Assembly (NCBI RefSeq): GCF_028368995.1
Contig: NZ_JAQNDL010000002.1
Location: 1,113,724-1,177,723 of the forward strand
Source of the DNA: Nannocystis bainbridge
GTDB taxonomy: Bacteria; Myxococcota_A; Polyangia; Nannocystales; Nannocystaceae
Length of the DNA: 64,000 bases
Reading direction: 5' to 3'
Numbering within the stretch: position 1 is the first letter of the stretch; the number at the start of each line of letters is the position of its first letter. Shown in pieces: positions 1-7,301 of this stretch. The notes under the pieces were generated by a model. That model did no database searches and had not been told where the DNA came from. It saw nothing but the letters and a program-made list of their open reading frames with translations. A program made the position numbers and the translations under genes.

Positions 1-1
1 G

Positions 2-3000
2 CCGCCGAGCGCCTCGACGTACACGCTCGAGGCCGCCGTCGTCGACGAGAACCGGCAGTCGATCGCCGGCCGCTCGACCTACGTCGTCCACCCCGCGAGC
101 GAGTACGCGGGCGTGCGCGCCGATCGCTCGGTGTATCGCGCCGGTGAGCGCGCGCGGCTCGAGGCGGTCGTCGTCGACGTCGAAGGCAAGCGGGTCAGCG
201 GGCGCGATGTCCAGGTCAAGCTGGTGCGCAAGGAGACCTCGCGCGCCGCGGTGCAGGAGAACGGTTCGTGGCAATACAAGTACGAGACGGTCGACGTCGA
301 GGTCGGTAACTGCGCGCTGGTCTCGGCCGAGGCGCCCGTCAATTGCGAGCTCGTGGTCGACAAGGCCGGCAGCTACGACATCCGCGCCCTCATCAGCGAT
401 CCGAAGGGCAACAAGTCGCTGTCGAAGCACCCGTTCTACGTCTACGGCGAGGACGCGGTGGTGTGGCAGCAGGACCAGCACCGCGTCGACATGGTGCCCG
501 ACAAGCGCACCTACGAGCCCGGCGACAAGGCGACCGTGCTGGTGCGCTCGCCGTTCGACAAGGCGCGCGGCCTGGTGGTCGTCGCCCGCGAGGGCATCGT
601 CTCGCACTACCCGATCGAGGTGAAGGGCGGGGCGGCGACGATCGAGGTGCCGATCGACGAGGCGCAGATCCCCAACCTGCGCGCGTCGGTGCTGCTGGTG
701 CGCGGGCGCGTCGAAGTGCCCGGCGCGCCGCCCGGACAGGACCTCGGCCGCCCGGCCTTCGCCGTCGGCCACGTCGACCTCAAGGTCGCCGCGACGCGCA
801 AGAAGATCGCGCTCGAGGTCGTGCCGGAGAAGACCGAGGTCGCGCCGAAGGACACGCTGAAGCTCACCCTCAAGGCCAAGGACTTCGGTGGTGCGCCGCA
901 GAAGGCCGCCGTCGCGGTGATGGTGGTCGACGAGGGCGTGCTGAGCCTGATGGGCTTCCAGACCCCCGACCCGCTGGCGTTCTTCCACCACGACCGCGAC
1001 CCGGGCGTCAGCCTCTACGACATGCGCCAGTTCCTGGTCGCCAAGAAGGACGCCGAGCCGCCGGTTCCCGTGCCGGAGGCGCAGCAGAGCGTCCCGGCCG
1101 ACGCGCTGGGCGACACCGGCCTCGGCATGCGGGGCACCGGCGCCGGGGGCGGCGGCTACGGCAGCAGCGCCGGCTTCCTGGGCGGCATGGCCGACAAGGC
1201 CGGGGCGCCGCCGCCGGCCATGCCGATGGAGGCGGCCGAGGAGCGCAAGGAGGCCGAGGCCAGCAACGTGATGCAGAAGAACAAGCGGCAGGCCACGTTC
1301 ACCACGACGCTCGACACGACCGTGGCGATGAACCAGCCGATCTCGCTGCGCTCGCTGTTCGCGACCACCGCTTACTTCAACGCCGAGGTCGCGATCGACG
1401 CCAGCGGCGAGGCGACGGTCGAGATCCCGATGCCGGAGAACCTGACCAGCTTCCGCGTCATGGCGGTCGCCGTCGACCCCGACCAGGCCGACCGCTTCGG
1501 CTCGGGCGAGGCCAGCGTCAAGGTGCGCAAGCCGATCATGCTGCGGCCGAGCCTGCCGCGGTTCGCCAACTTCGGCGACAAGTTCGAGGCCTCGGTGATG
1601 GTCGACAACCAGACCAGCGAGCCGCAGGCGATCCTCGTCGGCACGCGCGGCAGCAACGTCGTCGTCTCGGGCGAGCCGACCGTCGGCGTCGAGATCCCCG
1701 CCGGCGAGTCGCGCGAGGTCCGGTTCCCGATGGCGGTCGATCGCGTCGGCACCATGCGCCTGCAGTTCGCCGCGCTCTCGAACGGCGGCCGCGACGCGAC
1801 CGAGCTGGCGCTGCCGGTGCACTACCCGGCGACGCGGCAGGCGTTCGCCGACTACGGCGTGACCGACGGCAGCATCGCCCGCACGCTCAAGGTCCCCGAC
1901 GACGCGCTGCCGGCGTTCGGCGGGCTCGAGGTGAGCATGAGCTCGACGGCGCTGACCGGCCTCGAGGACGCGGTCGATTTCCTCGTCGGCTACAAGTACG
2001 AGTGCACCGAGCAGCTGGCCAGCCGCTTGCTGCCGATCTTCGTGCTCGGCCCGGTGCTCGAGCAGTTCCCGATCGCCAGCGTCAGCGACCTCGTCAAGCG
2101 GCAAGCGCTCGGCGCCGCCGGCGTGGCGCGGATCCAGTCGCGGCAGAACTGGGACGGCGGCTTCCGCTTCTGGGACGAGGCGGCCCGCAGCTCGCCGTAC
2201 CTGACCGCGTGGGTGACGTTCGCCTGGCTCGAGGGCAAGGCGGCCGGCTTCAAGGTCGACGACAGCGCGATCGACCGGGCGATGAACTACCTCGACAACT
2301 TCGTGCGCAACGGCGAGGCCACCCCGTGGGGTCGCTTCTACGATCACACCAGCCGGGCCTTCGCGCTGTGGCTGATGAGCCGCGACGGGCGCGGCAGCGA
2401 CCTGTTCGAGCGCGTGTACGCCAAGCGCAAGGAGATGCCGCTCTACGCCCACGCGCTGCTGCTGTCGACCGCGCACCGCTACGGCATGACCGGCTCGCGC
2501 GACGCGCTGCTGCAGGAGTTCCGCTCCAAGGTGGTCGAGAACGCCAAGACGGCGCACTTCGCCGAGAGCAAGCGCGAGGGCGACGACAGCTACGGCCTGC
2601 AGGTGCTCATGCACTCGAACGTGCAGACCGACGCGATCGCGCTGATGGCCCTGCTCGAGGTGGCCGAGGCCGACCCGCTGCTGCCGAAGGTCATGGCGGG
2701 GATCCTCGACGACCGCGACCCGAAGAAGGGCGGGCAGTGGGGCACCACCCACGCCAACGCCTGGGCGCTGCTGGCGGCCAGCCGCTACTTCACCACCATC
2801 GAGAAGGACGTGCCCGACTACGTCGCGCGCGTCTGGCTCGACAGCGCGTTCGCCGGCGAGCGCGCCTTCAAGGGCCGCAGCATGGCGGTGGTCGAGCAGC
2901 AGATCCCGATGAGCAAGCTGATCGAGCAGAAGCCGCGCGAGCTGCTGCTGAGCAAGGACGGACCGGGCCTCCTCTACTACCGGCTCGGGCTGCGCTACGC

Positions 3001-3556
3001 GCCCGCCGACCTGGCCATGAAGGCCGAGTCGCAGGGCTTCACCGTGCACCGCAGCTACGAGCCGCTGGCGCAGGGCGGCGACAAGCCGGACCCCGAGTCG
3101 GTCAAGAAGCTCGAGGACGGCACCTGGCAGATCAAGGCCGGCGCGCTGGTGCGCGTCAACCTCACGCTCGTCGCCAAGGACCGGGCCAACTACGTCGTCG
3201 TCGACGACCCGCTGCCGGCCGGCTTCGAGGGCCAGAACGCCAAGTTCTCGACCACCCTGCGCGACGTGCAGGGCGGCGTCGAGAGCCAGTCGGTCGACAG
3301 CAACGTGCCGTTCTTCGGCGAGCTCGGCGGTTGGTGGTGGTGGCGCCCGTGGTGGCGCTTCAGCCACACCGAGATGCGCGACGATCGCATGCTGCTGTTC
3401 GCCGACCACCTGCCGGCGGGCGTCTACACGTACAGCTACACCGCCCGCGCGACCTCGATCGGCGACTTCAGCCTGCCGCCCGTGCGCGCCGAGGCGATGT
3501 ACATGCCCGAGGTGTTCGGCCACGGCGCCTCGACCAAGGTGCGCGTGGTCGAGTGA
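2..3556 (+). CDS. Alpha-2-macroglobulin family protein, 5' end outside window
   Basis: The frame is open from base 2, so the gene starts upstream of the window. The visible 1,184 residues hold the MG-type beta domains, a Gly/Pro/Ala-rich insert (bases 1120-1240), the thioester motif CTEQ at bases 2003-2014, the all-alpha TED domain after it, and a late Trp-rich stretch (GGWWWWRPWW, base 3328) followed by HTEMRDD. Bacterial alpha-2-macroglobulins trap attacking proteases in or on the envelope, using the Cys-Gln thioester to bind them covalently. The intact CxEQ says the thioester can form. The Trp-rich end and missing N-terminus (signal peptide) leave open which bacterial subclass this is. A long GC hairpin follows the stop. 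Confidence 0.93.
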   Translation, partial: PPSASTYTLEAAVVDENRQSIAGRSTYVVHPASEYAGVRADRSVYRAGERARLEAVVVDVEGKRVSGRDVQVKLVRKETSRAAVQENGSWQYKYETVDVEVGNCALVSAEAPVNCELVVDKAGSYDIRALISDPKGNKSLSKHPFYVYGEDAVVWQQDQHRVDMVPDKRTYEPGDKATVLVRSPFDKARGLVVVAREGIVSHYPIEVKGGAATIEVPIDEAQIPNLRASVLLVRGRVEVPGAPPGQDLGRPAFAVGHVDLKVAATRKKIALEVVPEKTEVAPKDTLKLTLKAKDFGGAPQKAAVAVMVVDEGVLSLMGFQTPDPLAFFHHDRDPGVSLYDMRQFLVAKKDAEPPVPVPEAQQSVPADALGDTGLGMRGTGAGGGGYGSSAGFLGGMADKAGAPPPAMPMEAAEERKEAEASNVMQKNKRQATFTTTLDTTVAMNQPISLRSLFATTAYFNAEVAIDASGEATVEIPMPENLTSFRVMAVAVDPDQADRFGSGEASVKVRKPIMLRPSLPRFANFGDKFEASVMVDNQTSEPQAILVGTRGSNVVVSGEPTVGVEIPAGESREVRFPMAVDRVGTMRLQFAALSNGGRDATELALPVHYPATRQAFADYGVTDGSIARTLKVPDDALPAFGGLEVSMSSTALTGLEDAVDFLVGYKYECTEQLASRLLPIFVLGPVLEQFPIASVSDLVKRQALGAAGVARIQSRQNWDGGFRFWDEAARSSPYLTAWVTFAWLEGKAAGFKVDDSAIDRAMNYLDNFVRNGEATPWGRFYDHTSRAFALWLMSRDGRGSDLFERVYAKRKEMPLYAHALLLSTAHRYGMTGSRDALLQEFRSKVVENAKTAHFAESKREGDDSYGLQVLMHSNVQTDAIALMALLEVAEADPLLPKVMAGILDDRDPKKGGQWGTTHANAWALLAASRYFTTIEKDVPDYVARVWLDSAFAGERAFKGRSMAVVEQQIPMSKLIEQKPRELLLSKDGPGLLYYRLGLRYAPADLAMKAESQGFTVHRSYEPLAQGGDKPDPESVKKLEDGTWQIKAGALVRVNLTLVAKDRANYVVVDDPLPAGFEGQNAKFSTTLRDVQGGVESQSVDSNVPFFGELGGWWWWRPWWRFSHTEMRDDRMLLFADHLPAGVYTYSYTARATSIGDFSLPPVRAEAMYMPEVFGHGASTKVRVVE

Positions 3557-3571
3557 CCGCACGCCGCGGCG

Positions 3572-3603
3572 GCCCCGTCGGCGATGTGTTTCGCCGGCGG
3601 GGC
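3572..3603 (+). terminator. Hairpin after the alpha-2-macroglobulin gene
   Basis: Two 13-base arms (3572-3584 and 3591-3603) pair with a single G-T wobble around the loop TGTGTT, 15 bases after the stop. There is no T-run after it, so intrinsic termination is likely but not certain. Confidence 0.55.
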
Positions 3604-3642
3604 TGGTCGCGGCCGCCACCTCGTGTAACCATGGGGAGGACG

Positions 3643-4494
3643 ATGACCGCGCCGCGCTCGCTCGTCCTCCTCCTCGCGCTCGCCGCTTGCGGCGCGCACG
3701 GCCGCGGCAAGCAGGCCGCCGCGCCGGGCGCCCGTTCGTCGTCGGCGGACAAGCTGTTCGACGACACCAGCGTCGAGAGCCGCACCGGCGGCGGCAGCGG
3801 CAGCGCCCAGGCCCCGATCCCGCGCTGCGGCCCGCGCGACTCCTATCAATACGTCGCCCGCGATTTCCGCTGCCCCGGCGGCGGCAACCCGTTCGACGGC
3901 GACGCGGCCGCGGCCGCCGACGCGCGCGCCGGCAGCCTCGGGCCCGACGACCGCGGGCACATGGTCGACGTGTACGAAGTGCCATGTCCCAAAGGCAAGG
4001 TCGAGGTCTTCGTCGACATGTACGGCTGCCCCGAGATGGAGGCCCAGCTGGCGCGCGACCGCAACCTCGCCGATCCGCTCGAGCTCGACGTCCACTTCGC
4101 CGCCGGTCGCTACGACGAGGTCCGGACCCGCTGCATCGCCCTGGCCGACGCGGCCCAGAAGCGCGGCAGCAGCGACGAGGCCTCCTCGCTCAGCATCTAC
4201 CACTGCGGGATCTTCACCCCCGCGCTGCTCGTGCGCGCCGGCCTCTCCGATCAGGCAGTGTCCGCCGCCGGTCAGACCTGCCAGTCGTACCCGCCGGTGT
4301 CGCCGCGCAGCAGCGTGCGCGTCGAGGTCCTGGTCGGCATCGTCGACGCCATCGCCCGCATGTGGGCCGGCGACAAGGTCCCGGCGCGCGAGGGCGGCGA
4401 CCGCCTGGGGGCCCTCCTGCCGCAGCTGCTGCGCGCCTGCGACGTCGAGGCCGACACCTTCATGCGCGCCTTCGAGGCCGCCGGCGGCGAGTGA
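3643..4494 (+). CDS. Predicted lipoprotein of unknown function
   Basis: A 283-residue protein. The start is ATG 3643, directly after a GGGGAGGA ribosome-binding site; ATG 3631 in the same frame would contain that site. Residues 1-20 form a lipoprotein signal with lipobox LAAC, so it is probably anchored in a membrane. After a Ser/Gly-rich linker comes a region with many cysteines (RCGPRDSY, FRCPGGG, VPCPKGK, YGCPEM, RTRC, YHCG, QTCQ), suggesting disulfides in the periplasm, then a mostly helical C-terminal half. I recognise no family. The cysteine count and the export signal are seen; the location is inferred. Confidence 0.75.
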   Translation: MTAPRSLVLLLALAACGAHGRGKQAAAPGARSSSADKLFDDTSVESRTGGGSGSAQAPIPRCGPRDSYQYVARDFRCPGGGNPFDGDAAAAADARAGSLGPDDRGHMVDVYEVPCPKGKVEVFVDMYGCPEMEAQLARDRNLADPLELDVHFAAGRYDEVRTRCIALADAAQKRGSSDEASSLSIYHCGIFTPALLVRAGLSDQAVSAAGQTCQSYPPVSPRSSVRVEVLVGIVDAIARMWAGDKVPAREGGDRLGALLPQLLRACDVEADTFMRAFEAAGGE

Positions 4495-4512
4495 CCGGCG
4501 CTCGCGGGCCGC

Positions 4513-5787
4513 TCACTTGCGCGGGCGCTCGCTCGCCGCGTCGGGCACCCACTCGAGTGTCTCTTGGGACATGTCGATGAGGGCATGTCCGAAAGTTCCT
4601 TCGAGCTCGGCCCGCAGCGCGCGCGCCAGCGCCTCGTAGTGGGCGACCTCGTTGTAGAGCTGGGCCGAGATCCGGATCAGCCGCTGCGGCGGGGCCGGCC
4701 ACCACGGCACCGGCACCTCGATGCGGTGGCGCGACAGCAGCGCGTCCTGCAGCGGGTCCGACGTCAGCGGCGTCACCACCTGGCCATCGGGACCTGGCGG
4801 AAGGGACAGGCTCGCCAGGCTGCCCAGCATCGCCTCCGGGGCCGGCAGCGCCGCGCCGATCGCCTTGGCCACGAGCTTGCGGCCGGCGCACGCCAGCGCG
4901 TGGTTGCGCGCCTGCACCTCGGGCCAGCCGCCGGGCAGCATCTCGCCCATCTCGCGCAGGGCCGCGGGCACGCACAGCCACGGCGACGGGTCGGCGGTGC
5001 CGGTCCAGTCGAACTCGGCCTGCAGCCGCGAGCCCGCGCGCGGGTCGTTGAACCCGTGGCTGATCACGGCCGGGTGGATCGGCTCCTGACGGTCGCGGCG
5101 GACGTGCAGGATCGCCGCGCCCTTGGGCGCGCACACCCACTTGTGGAGGTTGCCGGTGTAGTAGGCCGCGCCGATCGCGTCGAGGTCGAGCGGGACCATC
5201 CCGGGCGCGTGGGCGCCGTCGACCAGGCAGTCGACGCCGCGCTCCTGCAGCGCCGCGACGATGCCGGCGATCGGCAGCAGCAGCCCGGTCGGGCTGGTCA
5301 CGTGGTCGACCAGCGCCAGCCGGGTGCGCGGCGTGACCGCGGCGAGGACCGCCGCGATCGCCTCGTCGGGCCCGCTGATGGGGAAGGGCAGGGCGGCGGT
5401 GACCACCTTCGCACCTGTCCGATGGGCCACGTAGCGGGCGGCGTTGTTGCAGGCGTTGTAGCCGTGCGAGGTGATCAGCAGCTCGTCGCCGGGGCTGAAC
5501 TCGAGCGAGCGCAGGATCGCGTTGACGCCCTCGCTGGCGTTGCGCACGAACACCAGGTCGCGCGGATCGGCGCCGACGAACGCGGCCGCCGCCTCGCGCG
5601 CGGCCGCGAGCGGGGCCTGCAGATCGCGGAGGAAGAAGCGCACGGGCTGCCGCTCCATGCGCCGCCGCAGCTCGTCCTGGACCGCGAGCACCGCCCGGGG
5701 GCACGCGCCGAAGCTGCCGTGGTTGAGGAACACGACCTCCGGATCGAGGGTCCAGCGGCTCCGGAGCTCGGCGGCGACGGGCGACAT
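4513..5787 (-). CDS. Class V aminotransferase, isopenicillin-N epimerase-like
   Basis: A 424-residue PLP enzyme of fold type I. It opens with FLNHGSFGACPRAV, typical of the IPN epimerase/Csd-like branch, has SHGYNACNN for cofactor phosphate contacts, DGAHAPGM for the Asp that holds the pyridine nitrogen, and GNLHKWVCAPKG, whose Lys is the Schiff-base lysine. Substrate is unknown: relatives act as epimerases, cysteine lyases or ergothioneine-type C-S lyases. It ends 18 bp from the preceding gene (convergent) and is divergent from the acyltransferase, with a TATAAT -10 at 5829-5824 on its strand and a 37-base leader. Its last 30 codons hold a 7-bp perfect inverted repeat (4567-4573/4584-4590). 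Confidence 0.9.
   Translation of the reverse strand: MSPVAAELRSRWTLDPEVVFLNHGSFGACPRAVLAVQDELRRRMERQPVRFFLRDLQAPLAAAREAAAAFVGADPRDLVFVRNASEGVNAILRSLEFSPGDELLITSHGYNACNNAARYVAHRTGAKVVTAALPFPISGPDEAIAAVLAAVTPRTRLALVDHVTSPTGLLLPIAGIVAALQERGVDCLVDGAHAPGMVPLDLDAIGAAYYTGNLHKWVCAPKGAAILHVRRDRQEPIHPAVISHGFNDPRAGSRLQAEFDWTGTADPSPWLCVPAALREMGEMLPGGWPEVQARNHALACAGRKLVAKAIGAALPAPEAMLGSLASLSLPPGPDGQVVTPLTSDPLQDALLSRHRIEVPVPWWPAPPQRLIRISAQLYNEVAHYEALARALRAELEGTFGHALIDMSQETLEWVPDAASERPRK
4567..4590. repeat. GGACATG/CATGTCC inverted repeat inside the aminotransferase gene
   Basis: Perfect 7-bp arms GGACATG (4567-4573) and CATGTCC (4584-4590), ten bases apart. It encodes the Ala-Leu-Ile-Asp-Met stretch near the C-terminus of the class V aminotransferase. 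It belongs to the dispersed hairpin family described in the findings. Confidence 0.6.
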
Positions 5788-5823
5788 CCCCGATCCTTAC
5801 CACGCCCGTCGCGGCGCATCCTC

Positions 5824-5831
5824 ATTATACT
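5824..5831. promoter_or_regulatory. Overlapping divergent -10 elements
   Basis: The eight bases ATTATACT contain TATACT on the + strand (5826-5831) and TATAAT on the - strand (5829-5824). The + element is 6 bases before GTG 5838 (acyltransferase); the - element is 36 bases before ATG 5787 (aminotransferase). No good -35 is seen for either. Confidence 0.6.
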
Positions 5832-5837
5832 GGCCGG

Positions 5838-7157
5838 GTGCTGCGTCGCGTCGTCGAGCCGATCTTCGGGGTCGCGTTACGGATCTTCTTCCGCCGGATC
5901 GAGCTCGACGGCCTGTCGCGCGTGCCCGCCGACGGGCCGGTGATGTTCGTGCTCAACCACCCCAACGCGCTGATCGATCCGGCCTTCTTGCTGTGCCTGT
6001 CGCCGCGCCCGGTGGCGTTCCTGGCCAAGGCCCCGCTGTTCAAGACACCTGTCCTCGGGGCCATCGTGCGCGCGTTCGACTCGATCCCGGTGTACCGCCG
6101 GCAGGACGAGGGCGGCGCGCGCGTCGACAACGGCGACACCTTCCGTCTCGCGCGCGAGCTGCTGTTGCGCGGCCGCGCCATCGCCATCTTCCCCGAGGGC
6201 ACCTCGCACTCGGATCCCGACCTCAAGCCGCTCAAGACCGGCGCCGCGCGCATCGCTCTCGGGACCGGCCTCGAGGACCTCACGATCATCCCCGCGGGTC
6301 TCTTCTACACCGCCAAGGCGCGGTTCCGCAGCGACGCGCTGGTCTACTTCGGCGCCCCGCTGAGCGTGCCGCACGCCCCGCTCGACGAGCGCGGCGAGCC
6401 GCCCGCCGGCGCGGTCGCGTCGCTGACCCGCGACATCGACGTGGCCCTGCGCGCCGTCACCTTGCACGGCGACGATCACGAGATCCTGTCGCTCGTCGAG
6501 CGCACCTCCGACATCTTCGCCGCCGCCAGCGAAGAGGCGTGGAGCGTCGCCGAGGCGTTCGAGCTGCGGCAGAAGCTGCTCACCGGCCACGCGCGCCTGC
6601 GGGCCCGCGACCCTGCGCGCCTCGACGCGCTCATCGCCCGCGTGCTCCGCTACGAGCGCGACCTCGCCGAGCTCGGCCTCGGCCCCGATCACCTCGCGCC
6701 CGAGACCATCACCTTCACCGCCAGCCTGCGCTACGCCCTCCGCAGCCTGTTCGCGCTCGGCGTCGTGTTCCCGCTCGCGCTGGCCGGCACCGCGATCCAC
6801 TACCCCGCGTACCGGGCCAGCGGCATGGTCGCCGCGCGCGTCGCCGGCAAGTACGAGGACATGGTCGCGACCGGCAAGCTGCTCGCGGCCATGGCCTTCT
6901 TCCCGCTCACGTGGGTGCTCGTCGGCCTCGCCGCCGGTCAATTCGGGGGCCTGCGGGCCGGGCTCGTCGCGGGCCTGCTGTTCGCGCCGCTCGCCGGCTG
7001 GGCCGCGCTCTCGTTCTGGGAGCGCTTCGCCACCGTGCGGGCCGCCGCGCACGGCCTCGGCCTGTTCTTCCTGCGCCGTCATCTGCTCACGCACCTGAGC
7101 GACGAGCGGCGGGCCATCCGCGCCGAGATCCTCGCGCTCGCCGAAGTCGTCGCCTGA
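5838..7157 (+). CDS. 1-acyl-glycerol-3-phosphate / glycerol-3-phosphate acyltransferase family protein
   Basis: A 439-residue membrane acyltransferase that should move an acyl chain to a glycerolipid acceptor at the inner membrane. Motif I is NHPNALIDP: five residues lie between His and Asp, one more than bacterial PlsC HX4D and like the yeast Gpt2/Sct1-type GPATs. Motif III is FPEGTSHSDP. A C-terminal half not found in short PlsC proteins carries two hydrophobic segments (about residues 300-325 and 345-395). The start is GTG 5838, the first base transcribed or close to it given TATACT six bases upstream. Substrate choice (G3P versus lyso-PA) cannot be told from sequence. The window also has psd, another phospholipid enzyme. 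Confidence 0.87.
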   Translation: MLRRVVEPIFGVALRIFFRRIELDGLSRVPADGPVMFVLNHPNALIDPAFLLCLSPRPVAFLAKAPLFKTPVLGAIVRAFDSIPVYRRQDEGGARVDNGDTFRLARELLLRGRAIAIFPEGTSHSDPDLKPLKTGAARIALGTGLEDLTIIPAGLFYTAKARFRSDALVYFGAPLSVPHAPLDERGEPPAGAVASLTRDIDVALRAVTLHGDDHEILSLVERTSDIFAAASEEAWSVAEAFELRQKLLTGHARLRARDPARLDALIARVLRYERDLAELGLGPDHLAPETITFTASLRYALRSLFALGVVFPLALAGTAIHYPAYRASGMVAARVAGKYEDMVATGKLLAAMAFFPLTWVLVGLAAGQFGGLRAGLVAGLLFAPLAGWAALSFWERFATVRAAAHGLGLFFLRRHLLTHLSDERRAIRAEILALAEVVA

Positions 7158-7301
7158 GCCGCGCACCGGCCCGAGGTCCCGCGCACCTCGGGTCATGGGA
7201 AGATGCGTCCGCCGAAACTGTCATCGGCGTTACAGAAAGAATTGTCGCTCTGCGGGCGATCTGCGCCGAGCCCGCTGTGCCGCGCGATGCCGCGCTGAGC
7301 T

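Noticed and set aside
343..4494. Very long open frame across the alpha-2-macroglobulin gene and beyond
   Set aside because: It is Arg/Gly/Ala-rich out-of-frame translation of the real gene; only its end (3643-4494) is a real protein. The same holds for most long frames opposite or beside other genes here, an effect of high GC.
7170..7192. Terminator after the acyltransferase (CCCGAGGT/ACCTCGGG)
   Set aside because: The 8-bp stem is real but has no T-run and sits in the mutS upstream region; it could as well be an operator. Not listed as a feature.
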